A program made the translations under genes and the position numbers. Positions 47,856 to 62,552 of a DNA stretch of 64,000 nt are shown here, piece after piece. Under the pieces are notes generated by a model. That model was not told the DNA's origin and searched no databases. It saw only the letters and a program-made list of their open reading frames with translations. Position 1 is the stretch's first letter, and every line of letters begins with the position of its first letter. The DNA comes from Rhodocyclaceae bacterium (GTDB lineage Bacteria; Pseudomonadota; Gammaproteobacteria; Burkholderiales; Rhodocyclaceae), in assembly GCA_018261935.1 (NCBI GenBank), contig JAGTRP010000003.1, positions 124,001 through 188,000 of the forward strand, read 5' to 3'.

Positions 47856-50639
47856 ATGAAACGCATGCTTTTCAATGCGACACAGGCCGAAGAACTCCGT
47901 GTCGCCATTGTCGATGGTCAGAAACTCATTGATCTCGACATTGAATCGGCCGCCAAGGAACAACGTAAGAGCAATATCTACAAGGGCGTCATCACCCGCA
48001 TCGAGCCCTCCCTGGAAGCCGCCTTCGTCGACTACGGCGCCGAGCGGCACGGTTTCCTGCCCTTCAAGGAAATCTCCCGTTCCTATTTCCAGCCCGGCGT
48101 CGAAGTCGGCCGCGCCAAGATCAACGAGGCCCTGAAGGAAGGCCAGGAACTCATCGTCCAAGTCGACAAGGATGAGCGAGGCAACAAGGGTGCCGCTCTC
48201 ACTACCTACGTCTCCCTGGCCGGCCGCTACCTGGTCCTGATGCCCAACAACCCCCGCGGTGGCGGCGTCTCCCGCCGGGTGGATGGCGACGAGCGGGCCG
48301 AATTGCGCGAGACCCTGGATCAGGTGGATGTGCCCGCCGGCATGAGCCTGATCGCCCGCACTGCCGCCATCGGCCGCCAGGCTGAAGAATTGCAGTGGGA
48401 CCTGAACTACCTGCTGCAACTGTGGCGTGCCATCGACGGCGTCGCCGCCGAGCAGAAAGCACCTCTCCTGATCTACCAGGAGGGCAGCCTGGTCATCCGC
48501 GCCATCCGCGACTACTTCCAGCCGGAAATCGGCGAGATCCTCATCGACACCGACGACATCTACGAGCAGGCCCGCGCCTTCATGGCCCAGGTGATGCCGA
48601 ACAACGTCAATCGGGTCAAGCGCTACCGGGACGATGTCCCCCTCTTCTCCCGCTTCCAGATCGAGCACCAGATCGAGACGGCCTTCGCCCGCCAGGTCAA
48701 TCTGCCTTCCGGCGGCGCCATCGTCATCGACCACACCGAGGCCCTGGTCTCCATCGATGTAAACTCCGGCCGCGCCACCAAAGGTGCCGACATCGAGGAA
48801 ACCGCTTTCAAGACCAACCTGGAAGCGTCCGACGAAATTGCCCGCCAGCTCCGCCTGCGCGACCTGGGCGGCCTCATCGTCATCGACTTCATCGACATGG
48901 AGAGCCAGCGCAACCAGCGGGAAGTGGAAAACCGCCTGCGGGACGCCCTGCGTTTCGACCGGGCCCGCGTCCAGATGGGAAAAATCAGCCGTTTCGGCCT
49001 CATGGAACTGTCCCGCCAGCGCCTGCGCCCGGCCCTCGCCGAAACCAGCTACATCCCCTGCCCCCGCTGCACGGGAACCGGCCATATCCGTTCCACTGAG
49101 TCCGCTGCCCTCCATATCCTGCGCATCCTTGAAGAGGAAGCCATGAAGGAGAACACGGCAGCCGTCCACACCCAGATGCCGGTGGATGTCGCCACGTTCC
49201 TGCTCAACGAGAAGCGGGCCGATGTCCAGGCCATCGAGTTGCGGCATAGGGTCAGCATCCTGCTGATTCCCAACATCCATCTCGAAACTCCGGCCCACAC
49301 CATCACCCGCCTGCGTCACGATGATCTGAACCAGGAAGATGTCCGGGAGCCCTCCTACAAGATGGTGGAGATGCCTCCCGAAGAAGCCGGCGCGCCCTCT
49401 GCCCAGGCCGAGAACGGGAAACCGCGCCAGGAAGCTGCCATCAAGAACATCACTCCGGCCCAACCGGCCCCCATCGTTCCGGAAAAGGCAGCAGCGCCGG
49501 CCCCTGCGGCAACGGAAGGCCAAGGGATCCTGGGCAAGATATTCTCGTGGTTCCGGGGCACCCCGGCCCCAGCTCCGGCCCCCACCCCGGCCCCCGCACC
49601 GGTCAAGAAGTCCCGCGAGGGGCAGCGTGAAGGCCGGCGCGAGCGCGGCGAAGGCCGCGGCGACTCCCGCCGGGGCGGCCGCGGTAATGGCCGGCGCGAC
49701 GAGGAGCGGAGCGAACGCGGCGAGCGCGCCGAACGGCAAGAGCGCCCTGCCCGCGCTGAAAAGCCGGCACCGCAGCCGCAACGGGAAGAGACTGCAGGCC
49801 AGTCCGGAGAGCGCCAGGAACGTCGGCCCCGGGGCGAACGCAAGGAAAAGCGTGAACGCCAGCAGCCCGCCCCCGAGCAGGTCGAAGCCAAGCTGCCTGG
49901 CACCGCCACGGCACTAGCCGGCGAGGCCATCCAGCAGGCGGCTACGGCTCCCACTGCGGAAATGGCTGCCGAAGGCACTGGCGAAGAGCAGGGCAACCGC
50001 CGCCGCGGTCGCCGTGGTGGCCGCAATCGCGGAGAGCGTCGCCCGGAGACAACGGAAAGCACCTCCGCAGAAGTGGCTGCTGGCGCAGAGAGTATCGCGC
50101 AAGAGGCCTCCGTCGCAGCGCAGCATCCCGAGGTGGCGCAACCCGTGGCAGCAGCTGTCGAGGTGCCGCCCCCCGCAGCCAACACCACCGAAGCCGCACC
50201 CGCTCCGGTCGCCGAAATGTCGATCTCTATCACCGAGCCGGCACCAGCAACATTGCAGGAGCAGGAACCTGCCCAGGCGGAAATTGCACCCGCGACCACG
50301 GCCGCCGCAGCTGAGGCCGAGTCCGCGCCCACCATCGAAGCGGTTCCGGCGACCGAGCCCGTTCCGGCCGCCGAGCCTGCTGCGGCAGGTGTTGCCGAAG
50401 CCGTACCAGTGGAAGCACCAATGCCCGAGCCTGTCGTCGCTGCGGCGGAACCGCAGCCGGCCAATCTGGACGAGGTGCTGGCGAGCAGCGGGCTGGTCAT
50501 GGTGCAAACCACGACTGCTTCGGCCCCGGCTCCCCAACCGGAAGCCCCGGCCGCACCCCTGGGACGTCCGCGGCGCAAGCGGGCCACCGACGAAACGGCA
50601 TCCGCAGAACCTTTGATGATGGTTGAAACGAAGAAATAA
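47856..50639 (+). CDS. rne: Ribonuclease E
   Basis: A 927-residue endoribonuclease, the core of the RNA degradosome. The catalytic half starts [20 protein letters not shown], has an S1 domain ([33 protein letters not shown]), the catalytic Asp residues ([31 protein letters not shown]) and Zn-link [14 protein letters not shown]. After residue about 530 the C-terminal part is low-complexity: Arg/Glu/Gly-rich then Ala/Pro/Glu-rich, with IFSWFRG as a possible membrane or protein-binding motif. The ATG at 47856 has GGAG upstream. Confidence 0.96.
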   Translation: MKRMLFNATQAEELRVAIVDGQKLIDLDIESAAKEQRKSNIYKGVITRIEPSLEAAFVDYGAERHGFLPFKEISRSYFQPGVEVGRAKINEALKEGQELIVQVDKDERGNKGAALTTYVSLAGRYLVLMPNNPRGGGVSRRVDGDERAELRETLDQVDVPAGMSLIARTAAIGRQAEELQWDLNYLLQLWRAIDGVAAEQKAPLLIYQEGSLVIRAIRDYFQPEIGEILIDTDDIYEQARAFMAQVMPNNVNRVKRYRDDVPLFSRFQIEHQIETAFARQVNLPSGGAIVIDHTEALVSIDVNSGRATKGADIEETAFKTNLEASDEIARQLRLRDLGGLIVIDFIDMESQRNQREVENRLRDALRFDRARVQMGKISRFGLMELSRQRLRPALAETSYIPCPRCTGTGHIRSTESAALHILRILEEEAMKENTAAVHTQMPVDVATFLLNEKRADVQAIELRHRVSILLIPNIHLETPAHTITRLRHDDLNQEDVREPSYKMVEMPPEEAGAPSAQAENGKPRQEAAIKNITPAQPAPIVPEKAAAPAPAATEGQGILGKIFSWFRGTPAPAPAPTPAPAPVKKSREGQREGRRERGEGRGDSRRGGRGNGRRDEERSERGERAERQERPARAEKPAPQPQREETAGQSGERQERRPRGERKEKRERQQPAPEQVEAKLPGTATALAGEAIQQAATAPTAEMAAEGTGEEQGNRRRGRRGGRNRGERRPETTESTSAEVAAGAESIAQEASVAAQHPEVAQPVAAAVEVPPPAANTTEAAPAPVAEMSISITEPAPATLQEQEPAQAEIAPATTAAAAEAESAPTIEAVPATEPVPAAEPAAAGVAEAVPVEAPMPEPVVAAAEPQPANLDEVLASSGLVMVQTTTASAPAPQPEAPAAPLGRPRRKRATDETASAEPLMMVETKK

Positions 50640-50679
50640 GGCCGGTGCCGCTACGGCGGCGCTTTCCTTGAAACAAGAC

Positions 50680-50706
50680 GGGGCGCATTTGCGCCCCGTT
50701 TCATTT
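50680..50706 (+). terminator. Intrinsic terminator of rne
   Basis: GGGGCGC (50680-50686), loop ATTT, GCGCCCC (50691-50697), then GTTTCATTTC. It is 40 bases after the rne stop. Confidence 0.8.
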
Positions 50707-50726
50707 CTTCGTCTGGATCGATAGCC

Positions 50727-51205
50727 TTATTCCTGCCCCAGGTCCTTCTTCAATTTCTCCACCAATCCCTGGGAGGCATCCTCCACCATATCCAGGACCA
50801 GGTCGAAGCCATGCCCCAGGCCATAGTAGGGGTCGGGCACTTCCTCGTCGTCGAAATTCCTCGCGAACTCCATAAATAACCGAATACGGTCATGGGCTTC
50901 AGGGGGAGCCAAGCGTTTCAGATTGTCCAGATTAGTCTTGTCCATGGCCAGGATGAGGTCGAAATAGTCGATATCCTGAGGAGCAACCTTGCGCGCCCGC
51001 AACTGGGAGAGATTGTAGCCCCGAGACAGAGCAGCGCGCTGGGTGCGCTGGTCCGGTGCCTCGCCGACATGATAACCGTGGGTCCCTGCGGAATCGACCT
51101 CGACCTTATCCGCCAACATATTGGTTTTGAGATGATGCCTGAAGACACCTTCCGCAGTTGGTGAGCGGCAGATGTTCCCCATGCAGACCATCAAGACACG
51201 AAAAA

Positions 51206-51209
<4 letters not shown>
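50727..51209 (-). CDS. Low-molecular-weight protein tyrosine phosphatase
   Basis: A 160-residue phosphatase with the active-site loop [14 protein letters not shown] (Cys9, Arg15) and the acid [13 protein letters not shown]. It could act on tyrosine kinases of polysaccharide export or on arsenate-like substrates. It follows uvrB with a four-base overlap. Confidence 0.88.
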
Positions 51210-53278
<2,069 letters not shown>

Positions 53279-53349
53279 GTTAAAATCACGCGGTTTACAG
53301 CCCCGGGACAAGCGCCGGGAATCAACAGCATACCATCCATGGAGAACCT

Positions 53350-54558
53350 ATGACGTCTTCGATCTTTGCCGCGGTGGAGATGGCTCCCCGCGATCCGATT
53401 CTTGGCCTGACCGAAGCCTTCAATACCGACACCCGGACCACCAAGGTCAACCTGGGCGTTGGCGTCTATTACGACGACAATGGCAAGCTTCCCCTGCTCG
53501 CCGCCGTGAAGGCCGCCGAAGAATCCCGCCTGAAGGCCGCCCCGCCCCGGGGCTACCAGCCGATCGAAGGCAACCCCGCCTACAACCAGGCGGTGCAGAA
53601 TCTGCTGTTCGGCAAGGATTCCGCCCTTCTCGCCAACGGCCAAGTGGTTACCGCCCAGGCCCTGGGCGGCACCGGCGCCCTCAAGATCGGCGCCGATTAC
53701 CTGAAGCGCCTGTCTCCGGAAGCCAAAATCTATATTAGCGATCCCTCCTGGGAAAACCACCGGGCCCTGTTCGAAAGCGCCGGCTTCGTGGTCGAGAACT
53801 ATCCCTACTACGATCCCGCCACCCGCGGCGTCAATTTCGCGGGCATGAAGGCTTGCCTCAACAGCCTGCCGGCCGGCTCCATCATCATTCTTCACGCCTG
53901 CTGCCACAACCCCACCGGCGCCGATCTCTCCGACGCCCAGTGGAACGAAGTGGTGGATGCCTGCCGCGCCCGCGGCCTGGTGCCCTTCCTCGACATGGCT
54001 TACCAGGGCTTCGCCGACGGCATCGACGCCGATGCCGTGGCCGTCCGCGCCTTCGCCGCCTCCGGCCTGCAGTTCTTCATTTCCAGCTCCTTCTCCAAGA
54101 GCTTCTCCCTCTATGGCGAACGCGTGGGTGCCCTCTCCATCGTCACCACCGGCAAGGAAGAATCCGGTCGGGTGCTGTCCCAGCTGAAGCGGGTCATCCG
54201 CACCAACTATTCCAACCCGCCGACCCACGGCGGCGCCATCGTCGCGGCCGTGCTGGCCACGCCGGAACTGCGCCAGATGTGGGAAAACGAGTTGGCCGGC
54301 ATGCGCGATCGCATCCGCGCCATGCGCACCGGCCTGGTGGAAGCCATCAAGGCCCAGGGTGTCACCCAGGACTTCTCCTTCGTGGTCAAGCAGCGCGGCA
54401 TGTTCTCCTACACCGGCCTCACCGCCGACCAAGTCGCGCGCATGAAGGACGAATTCGGGATCTACGCCGTGTCCACCGGCCGCATCTGCCTGGCCGCCCT
54501 CAACTCCAAGAACCTGGACTACGTGGCCAAGGCAATTGCCGCGGTAACCAAAGCCTGA
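53350..54558 (+). CDS. Aromatic/aspartate aminotransferase
   Basis: A 402-residue class I PLP aminotransferase. The PLP lysine (Lys250) is in SSSFSKSFSLYGERVGALS; GTGALKIGADYLKR and HACCHNPTGADL are conserved. It starts MTSSIFAAVEMAPRDPILGL, as TyrB/AspC. It likely transaminates tyrosine, phenylalanine or aspartate. Terminator immediately after. Confidence 0.9.
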   Translation: MTSSIFAAVEMAPRDPILGLTEAFNTDTRTTKVNLGVGVYYDDNGKLPLLAAVKAAEESRLKAAPPRGYQPIEGNPAYNQAVQNLLFGKDSALLANGQVVTAQALGGTGALKIGADYLKRLSPEAKIYISDPSWENHRALFESAGFVVENYPYYDPATRGVNFAGMKACLNSLPAGSIIILHACCHNPTGADLSDAQWNEVVDACRARGLVPFLDMAYQGFADGIDADAVAVRAFAASGLQFFISSSFSKSFSLYGERVGALSIVTTGKEESGRVLSQLKRVIRTNYSNPPTHGGAIVAAVLATPELRQMWENELAGMRDRIRAMRTGLVEAIKAQGVTQDFSFVVKQRGMFSYTGLTADQVARMKDEFGIYAVSTGRICLAALNSKNLDYVAKAIAAVTKA

Positions 54559-54585
54559 CCGACGTTCTTGAAGCAGCGTTCCGGA

Positions 54586-54613
54586 ACGGGGCCAAATTGG
54601 CCCCGTTTTTTTT
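54586..54613 (+). terminator. Intrinsic terminator of the aminotransferase gene
   Basis: ACGGGGCCAA (54586-54595), one-base loop, TTGGCCCCGT, followed by a run of eight T. Strong rho-independent form. Confidence 0.85.
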
Positions 54614-54675
54614 CGATCGAATCGCTGCAATCGCTTGACTGATGTGCCTTCGCAGACTATAATGCGCACCTCTGT

Positions 54676-54751
54676 TCCCCGATAGCTCAGTTGGTAGAGC
54701 GCCGGACTGTTAATCCGTAGGTCCCTGGTTCGAGCCCAGGTCGGGGAGCCA
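54676..54751 (+). tRNA. tRNA-Asn (anticodon GTT)
   Basis: A 76-base cloverleaf. Acceptor stem TCCCCGA / TCGGGGA, D-arm GCTCAGTTGGTAGAGC, anticodon loop CTGTTAA with GTT at 54709-54711, and T-arm CCTGGTTCGAGCCCAGG. The discriminator base is G and CCA is encoded. It reads AAC/AAU codons. A terminator hairpin follows nine bases on. Confidence 0.97.
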
Positions 54752-54761
54752 GAACAGATTT

Positions 54762-54789
54762 GGCCAAGTCGAATGACTTGGCCTTTTTT
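54762..54789 (+). terminator. Intrinsic terminator after tRNA-Asn
   Basis: GGCCAAGTC (54762-54770), loop GAAT, GACTTGGCC (54775-54783) and six T. It closes the tRNA transcript. Confidence 0.9.
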
Positions 54790-55063
54790 CATTCCGCCAT
54801 GTCGCAAGAATGGCGAATCGCCCGGTCCACCGCCCTGTGGATAAATATGGGGATTTCTGCCGACGAGGCAGCCGCTCCCCGGGCAACACTTCCCGCGCTG
54901 CCTTACCCCGGCTCATCCTGCGCCATCAAAAACCGCCATATATCAATGGGCTATGATTATTCGCCCATTCTTTAGGCCTGCCGCATGGAGCGGCAGAACA
55001 ACGGGATGGTGGGCGCTGGATTTGTGCATAAGTCATGGCCTGACAACGGCCCAGGCGCTTGCA
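54790..55063. other. Non-coding gap after tRNA-Asn
   Basis: About 270 bases between the tRNA terminator and the 3' end of the AI-2E family gene. Open frames here are short and overlap the tRNA or its terminator. I see no gene, repeat or insertion remnant. Confidence 0.4.
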
Positions 55064-56191
55064 CTACAGCCGCAGGTCTTCCGTTACCACCTGCTGGCGC
55101 AAACGCTTGGCGTGGACATGGCGCGCCCGCAACCGGGGATCGGTAATCACCATTCCGATGGTCTCTCCCTGCACCATGACGACCCCCAGGACCGGGAGCA
55201 CCAGCATCAGCCCGGGCACTCCTGCCACGGCACCGCCGACGAAAATCATCAGCACGGTCAGCAAGGGGTGCATCCGGAGGCTTCTGCCGATAGTCAGCGG
55301 CATGAAAATGAAATCATCGAGGAGGCGAACAATCAGGAAGAGCCCGACTGCCCCGTAAGCCACGGCGGGATTACCGGGAAAGTCCGTCGCGGCTACCAGC
55401 ACAACCAGCACACAGCCGAGAATGGAGCCGATATAAGGGATCCAGGCCAGCACCGCCGTCACCAGGCCCAGCAGCAGCGGCCCCGAGACGCCGAGCAGCC
55501 AGAGTCCGCCGGCGAGACACAGGGTATCCAGCACGGTCAGCTGGATCAGGCCCAGGAAATAGAGGCGGGCGGTGCAGTCCATCTGGTCGAGCAGATAGAG
55601 GGTGCGTTCGAAAAAGGCGTTGGGAACGGCCTGCCCCAGGAACTTCTTGAAGCGCCAGCCATCCCGGAGCATGAAAAAGGCCAGAAAAGGCGCCAGCAGC
55701 AGGGAGGGCGCCCAAGCCGCCACAGTCATGGCGATGCCGGCGAGGTATTTCCTTGCGAAACCGTCACTGGCCTCGGCGATCTGGCCAGCCAACTGATCGC
55801 TGAGACGAGCGTGGGCGAACATGGCGACGCTCCGTTCCAGATGTTGCAGCGTCGCCATCGCCAAATTAACCCCTCCTTCGATATAACGGGATGCGGCCCC
55901 CTGCCAGGCGACCGCGTCGGTCAGCAGTTTGGGCAGCACCAGTACCAATCCCAGGACAAACAGGGCGAAGGCGCCCGCACTCACCAGTCCGGTAGCCGCG
56001 TCATGGGTAAAGCCCGCAAGCACCAGGCGCAATTTGATGGGCGACAGGGCATAGTAGATGACCAGCGCCAGAACGAAGGGCACCACCAGCCATAGCACCT
56101 TCTGGAAGAGATAGAGCAGCAGACAGGTGCTGGCCACCGTCGCCGCCCAGACAACGGGCCCGGAGTGGTAAATCCCTTGCCCGCGGCTCAC
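55064..56191 (-). CDS. AI-2E family transporter (PerM-like)
   Basis: A 375-residue membrane protein with about eight segments, including VLWLVVPFVLALVIYYALSP, FALFVLGLVLVLPKLLTDA, LLLAPFLAFFMLRDGWRFKK and LLTVLMIFVGGAVAGVPGLM. PerM/YhhQ-type AI-2E proteins have been implicated in export of signal molecules or ions, with substrate unclear. It overlaps the cyclic-nucleotide-binding gene by four bases, so both may act together. GTG or other start at 56191. Confidence 0.8.
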   Translation of the reverse strand: MSRGQGIYHSGPVVWAATVASTCLLLYLFQKVLWLVVPFVLALVIYYALSPIKLRLVLAGFTHDAATGLVSAGAFALFVLGLVLVLPKLLTDAVAWQGAASRYIEGGVNLAMATLQHLERSVAMFAHARLSDQLAGQIAEASDGFARKYLAGIAMTVAAWAPSLLLAPFLAFFMLRDGWRFKKFLGQAVPNAFFERTLYLLDQMDCTARLYFLGLIQLTVLDTLCLAGGLWLLGVSGPLLLGLVTAVLAWIPYIGSILGCVLVVLVAATDFPGNPAVAYGAVGLFLIVRLLDDFIFMPLTIGRSLRMHPLLTVLMIFVGGAVAGVPGLMLVLPVLGVVMVQGETIGMVITDPRLRARHVHAKRLRQQVVTEDLRL

Positions 56192-56667
56192 TGGCTTCGC
56201 ACCTCATGGGGCACGAGGGCCACCATGTTTCGCAGGCGCTGCCCGATGTGGCGGGCCAACTGCATGGCGATCCGGGACGCGATCTGCGCGTGGGACTCCA
56301 TAAGGCGTTCAAAATCGCCACGGAAGAGCACTGCCAGTTCAGCAGGCTCCCCTGCCCTGGCCTGGGCCGAGCGGGGCGAGTCGTCGAGCAGGGCCAGTTC
56401 GCCGAAAAATTCGCCCGCCCCCAGTTCGGCGATAGGGGTGTCGGCATGGCCAGGACGACAGATCAGGACCCGGCCGGACAGCACGACATAGAGGGCCTGC
56501 CCATCCTCGTCCTGATCGAAAACGATCTCACCCGGCAGATAGTGGCGGGTATGGAGAAATCCTTCGACGATATTGAGTTCGCTGCCCTTGAGGCCGGCGA
56601 GCAGCGAGGTCTTGCCAAGGCGATGACTGCCGGTGGCATGGGGCCGGCCGCGCATGAATTCAAACAT
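56188..56667 (-). CDS. Cyclic nucleotide-binding domain protein
   Basis: A 159-residue protein, a single cNMP-binding domain (FLHTRHYLPGEIVFDQDEDG, ALYVVLSGRVLICRPG, LGAGEFFGELALLDDSPRSA). There is no helix-turn-helix, so it is not a CRP regulator. Coupled to the AI-2E family gene, it may regulate that membrane protein in response to a cyclic nucleotide. It diverges from moaA. Confidence 0.8.
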   Translation of the reverse strand: MFEFMRGRPHATGSHRLGKTSLLAGLKGSELNIVEGFLHTRHYLPGEIVFDQDEDGQALYVVLSGRVLICRPGHADTPIAELGAGEFFGELALLDDSPRSAQARAGEPAELAVLFRGDFERLMESHAQIASRIAMQLARHIGQRLRNMVALVPHEVRSQ

Positions 56668-56893
56668 GGTGGTCTTGCGAATGATTGCGGACGATCCGGT
56701 ATTCTAGCGCGTCATTTGTCATGTCACTGCACCTGCGGACCTGGACTCGCAGCGGCAGCCATTTCCGGCCGCCCCGGAAACTTCCGCAATTTTGATCTCT
56801 CCACTTGTTCGCCAGCCTGCGGAAACCCATAATTCGCTCACAGCATGCTGTAGCGTTTCAAATCCCGATGCCGCCCCATTCCGGCCACGAACC

Positions 56894-57943
56894 ATGCACA
56901 ACCAACCTTTCAGACCGGAAGACATGACTCGCGACGCTCCCCTCCCTGAACACTCCAGGGACACGCTGGTGGACAAGTACGGCCGGCGCATCACCTATCT
57001 GCGTCTTTCCATCACCGATCGTTGCGATTTTCGCTGCACCTATTGCATGGCGGAAGAGATGACCTTCCTGCCCCGTTCGGAGGTTCTCAGCCTGGAAGAA
57101 TGCCTTCGGGTGGCAACAGCTTTCGTCGGACTGGGTATCAGCAAGCTGCGCATCACCGGCGGCGAGCCCCTGGTGCGCAAGGACGTGATGTGGCTGATCG
57201 AACGCCTCGGCGCCCTGCCCGGCCTCGACAACCTGGTGCTCACCACCAATGGTTCCCAGCTGGAGCGCTTTGCCGCCCCCCTCAAGGCAGCCGGCATACG
57301 GCGCCTCAACGTCAGCCTGGACACCCTCCGTCCCGACCGTTTCAGGTCCATCACCCGCATCGGCGATGTCGCCAAGGTCCTGCGCGGCATCGAAGCCGCC
57401 AGGGCCGCCGGCTTTCGCCGCACCAAGCTCAATGCGGTCATGATGCGCGGCATCAATGACGACGAGTTCGCCGACCTGGTGCAGTACGCCGCCGATCACG
57501 AACTGGACGTCTCCTTCATCGAGGAAATGCCTCTGGGCGACATCCCCGGCCGAGGCAATACCTTCATTTCCTCGGAAGAAACACGACAACGCCTGGCGGA
57601 GCGCTTCCCCCTGGTTGCCTCTACCGAGAGTTCCGGCGGCCCGGCGCGCTACTGGCGCGTTCCCGGTACCGAAACCCGGGTCGGATTCATTTCGCCCCAC
57701 AGCCATAATTTCTGCGACACCTGCAATCGGGTGCGCATCACCGCCCGGGGCGAACTCTACCCCTGCCTGGGCCAGAACGACGCCATCCAGCTACTGCCCG
57801 TCCTCCGAACCCACCCGGACGAAGCCGAACCCTTGCGTCAGGCGATCATCGGCAGCCTGGGCATCAAGCCCTTCGGCCACGACTTCAGCCACCAGATGGA
57901 AGCGCCCCAGGTGGTGCGCTTCATGTCCATGACCGGAGGCTAG
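56894..57943 (+). CDS. moaA: GTP 3',8-cyclase (molybdenum cofactor)
   Basis: A 349-residue radical SAM enzyme making the first intermediate of molybdopterin synthesis. The cluster motif is CDFRCTYCMAEE (Cys44, Cys48, Cys51); the C-terminal cluster is FCDTCNRVRITARGELYPCL. It ends in the essential GG (MTGG). The start at MHNQPF is uncertain; ATG at 56924 is also possible. Confidence 0.94.
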   Translation: MHNQPFRPEDMTRDAPLPEHSRDTLVDKYGRRITYLRLSITDRCDFRCTYCMAEEMTFLPRSEVLSLEECLRVATAFVGLGISKLRITGGEPLVRKDVMWLIERLGALPGLDNLVLTTNGSQLERFAAPLKAAGIRRLNVSLDTLRPDRFRSITRIGDVAKVLRGIEAARAAGFRRTKLNAVMMRGINDDEFADLVQYAADHELDVSFIEEMPLGDIPGRGNTFISSEETRQRLAERFPLVASTESSGGPARYWRVPGTETRVGFISPHSHNFCDTCNRVRITARGELYPCLGQNDAIQLLPVLRTHPDEAEPLRQAIIGSLGIKPFGHDFSHQMEAPQVVRFMSMTGG

Positions 57944-58026
57944 AAATAGACCCGGCAGAAACCGGGTTCGACCACCGGTCTGGATACGCTGCCGAGCCAG
58001 AAGAAAAAAGCCGACAGCAAAATTAA

Positions 58027-58048
58027 AAAGGCAGCCCAACGGGCTGCC
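58027..58048 (-). terminator. Terminator between moaA and typA
   Basis: GGCAGCCC / GGGCTGCC with loop AAC (58030-58048), followed on the minus strand by TTTTTAATT. It mainly ends typA transcripts and partly those of moaA. Confidence 0.8.
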
Positions 58049-58091
58049 TTTCCATGGCGCTGCATCCATTCCCGGCAGCGACGGCAGGGCA

Positions 58092-59936
<1,845 letters not shown>

Positions 59937-59993
59937 GGGAACTGCCTGGGGAATAAAACCAGCCATTATATCACCCCGTGGTGCGTCGCAGCA

Positions 59994-60380
59994 TCATTCT
60001 TCCCGGTTGCGCATGAAATCGGCGGTGTTGAAGAAATTCTGGGTCAGCTTCGTGCGCAACTCTTCCTCGATGCCCACTTCTTCCATGGCCATGTACATGC
60101 AGGCCACCCACTGGTCGCGCTCGGCCTTGCCGATGGAAAAAGGCAGATGGCGCGCCCGCAGCCGGGGATGGCCGAACTGTTCCACGAACAGGTCGGGGCC
60201 GCCGAACCAGCCGGACAGGAACATGAAAAGCTTGTCCCGTGAGCCCTTGAGGTCCGCCGGGTGCAAGTCGCGCAGGACCTTGAAGGCCGGCGCCGTGTCC
60301 ATCAATTCGTAGAATCGGTCCACCAGCCGGGCGACGGTCGCTTCGCCGCCGATCAATTCGTAGGGAGTCGTGGGTTTCAT
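59994..60380 (-). CDS. Group II truncated haemoglobin
   Basis: A 128-residue 2-on-2 globin: TyrB10 (Tyr24 in RFYELM), proximal His78 in [11 protein letters not shown], and TrpG8 (Trp91 in [12 protein letters not shown]). The group II signature [12 protein letters not shown] is clear. It binds oxygen or nitric oxide and may help respiration under low oxygen or NO stress. It overlaps ygiQ by four bases. Confidence 0.9.
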   Translation of the reverse strand: MKPTTPYELIGGEATVARLVDRFYELMDTAPAFKVLRDLHPADLKGSRDKLFMFLSGWFGGPDLFVEQFGHPRLRARHLPFSIGKAERDQWVACMYMAMEEVGIEEELRTKLTQNFFNTADFMRNREE

Positions 60381-62485
60381 TTCGATTTTCTGCTGACTTT
60401 GGAGTTTGTCGGACGCTGAACCATGGGCCTCCGGCCCCCTGCTCCACCTCCTGGCTGCCAGGCGGGTATCAGCTGGTGTTTGCCGTTGCCGATGAGATCG
60501 GCCCGGCCCATGGCCTTGAGGGCTTCCCGCAGGAGAGGCCAGTTATCCGGATCATGATAGCGCAGGAAAGCCTTGTGGAGCTTGCGCTGCCGGGCGCCCC
60601 GCACGGTCTCCACCCGCTCGCTCTGCCGGGTGACCTTCTTCAGGGGGTTGCGCTCGCTGTGGTACATGGCGCTGGCCAGGGCCATGGGCGTCGGCAGGAA
60701 GGTCTGCACCTGGTCCAGGCGGAAATTGTTGCGCTTCAGCCAGAGGGCGAGATTCAGCATGTCCTCGTCGCTGGTGCCCGGGTGGGCGGCGATGAAATAA
60801 GGGATCAGGTACTGTTCCTTGCCCGCCTCCCGGGAAGCCCGCTCGAACAGCTGCTTGAAGCGGTCGTAGGTGCCGATGCCCGGCTTCATCATTTTGGAGA
60901 GCGGCCCGGCCTCGGTATGCTCCGGCGCGATCTTGAGATAGCCGCCCACATGGTGGGTGACCAGTTCCTTGATGTATTCCGGGGACCGCACCGCCAGGTC
61001 GTAGCGCAGGCCGGAGCCGATCAGGATGCGCTTGATCCCCGGCAGAGCCCTCGCCTTGCGATAAAGCGAGATCAGCTTGCCGTGGTCGGTGTTCAGGTTG
61101 TCGCAGATGTCCGGATAGACGCAGGACAGCCGGCGGCAGGCGGATTCGATCCTCTCGTCCTTGCACTTGAGGTGGTACATGTTGGCGGTGGGGCCGCCCA
61201 GGTCGGAGACGGCGCCGGTGAATCCCGGGGTCTTGTCCCGCATCTCCTCGATTTCCCGCAGCACCGAATCCTCGGAACGGCTCTGGACGATGCGCCCCTC
61301 GTGCTCGGTGATGGAGCAGAAGGTGCAGCCGCCAAAGCAGCCCCGCATAATGTTGACCGAAAAGCGGATCATCTCCCAGGCTGGGATCTTGGCTTCGCCG
61401 TAGGCCGGATGGGGCCGGCGGGCGTAGGGCAGTTCGTAAACCCGATCCAGCTCCTCCGTGGTCAGGGGAATCGGCGGTGGATTGAGCCAGACATCCCGGT
61501 CGCCATGGGCCTGAACCAGGCTGCGGGCGTTCCCGGGGTTCGACTCCAGATGGAAGGTACGGGAAGTGTGGGCATAGAGGACCGGATCGTCCTTCACCTG
61601 CTCGTAGGAAGGCAGGCGCACCACCGTCTGGGACCGGCGCTCCCGCCGGGCCGCCACCCGCTCCCGGGGCTGCAGGCGGACCACCTGTTCCCCCGGGGAT
61701 GCCACGCCGGGTGCCGGCTCTTCCGCGCCATAGGGGTTGGGATGGCGGTCGACCGGTCCGGGAGCATCCACCTGGCTGGAATCCAGCGCCTCCCACGCCT
61801 CGGAAGGAATCCAACCCGAGGGCACCATGAAGGCCGTGCCCCGCAGGTCCCGGATAGCCTCGATGGATTCTCCCTTGGCCAGGCGATGGGCGAGTTCCAC
61901 CAGCGCCCGCTCGGCATTGCCGAAAAGGAGAAGATCGGCCTTGGAATCCGGCAGGATGGAGCGCCGCACCTTGTCGGACCAGTAGTCGTAATGGGCGATG
62001 CGCCGCAGGCTGGCCTCGATGGAGCCGATCACCACATTGGCGCTGGAATAGGCCTCCCGGCAGCGCTGGGCATAGACGATCACCGCCCGGTCCGGCCGCT
62101 TGCCGGCCTCGCCATTGGGGGTGTAGGCATCGTCGGAGCGGATCTTGCGGTCGGAGGTATAGCGGTTGACCATGGAATCCATGTTCCCCGCCGTCACCCC
62201 GAAGAAGAGATTGGGCTTGCCCAGGCGCTTGAAGTCGGCGGCCGAATGCCAGTCCGGCTGACTGATGATGCCGACCCGGAAGCCCTGGGCCTCCAGCAGC
62301 CGCCCGACAAGCGCCATGCCGAAGCTGGGATGGTCGATGTAGGCGTCCCCCGTGACCAGGATGATGTCGCAGGAATCCCAGCCAAGGGTTTCCATCTCGG
62401 CCCGGGACATGGGCAGGAAAGGCGCCTTGCCGAAGCGGTGAGCCCAGAACTTGCGATAGGAAAAGAGCGGTGCTACCGGTTGCAT
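60377..62485 (-). CDS. ygiQ: YgiQ family radical SAM protein
   Basis: A 702-residue protein with an N-terminal UPF0313 part ([40 protein letters not shown]) and a radical SAM core ([19 protein letters not shown]). The C-terminal part includes [20 protein letters not shown]. Its substrate is not established in general. The N-terminal half is cobalamin-binding-like. It overlaps the globin gene. Confidence 0.9.
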   Translation of the reverse strand: MQPVAPLFSYRKFWAHRFGKAPFLPMSRAEMETLGWDSCDIILVTGDAYIDHPSFGMALVGRLLEAQGFRVGIISQPDWHSAADFKRLGKPNLFFGVTAGNMDSMVNRYTSDRKIRSDDAYTPNGEAGKRPDRAVIVYAQRCREAYSSANVVIGSIEASLRRIAHYDYWSDKVRRSILPDSKADLLLFGNAERALVELAHRLAKGESIEAIRDLRGTAFMVPSGWIPSEAWEALDSSQVDAPGPVDRHPNPYGAEEPAPGVASPGEQVVRLQPRERVAARRERRSQTVVRLPSYEQVKDDPVLYAHTSRTFHLESNPGNARSLVQAHGDRDVWLNPPPIPLTTEELDRVYELPYARRPHPAYGEAKIPAWEMIRFSVNIMRGCFGGCTFCSITEHEGRIVQSRSEDSVLREIEEMRDKTPGFTGAVSDLGGPTANMYHLKCKDERIESACRRLSCVYPDICDNLNTDHGKLISLYRKARALPGIKRILIGSGLRYDLAVRSPEYIKELVTHHVGGYLKIAPEHTEAGPLSKMMKPGIGTYDRFKQLFERASREAGKEQYLIPYFIAAHPGTSDEDMLNLALWLKRNNFRLDQVQTFLPTPMALASAMYHSERNPLKKVTRQSERVETVRGARQRKLHKAFLRYHDPDNWPLLREALKAMGRADLIGNGKHQLIPAWQPGGGAGGRRPMVQRPTNSKVSRKSK

Positions 62486-62552
62486 CGGTGAATATCTTTA
62501 CGGTGGATCGGGTGAAAAGCAGCGAAGGCGGATTGTCGCACCGAAACCGGGT

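Noticed and set aside
49560-50600. Ala/Pro/Glu-rich tail of rne as a separate gene or insertion
   Set aside because: Low-complexity C-terminal tails are normal in RNase E and the frame is continuous to the stop. Antisense frames here are composition artefacts.
54676-54751. tRNA-Asn as the phage attachment site
   Set aside because: It is over 22 kb from the integrase, in undisturbed host sequence with an intact 3' end and terminator. The junction lies beside degP instead.
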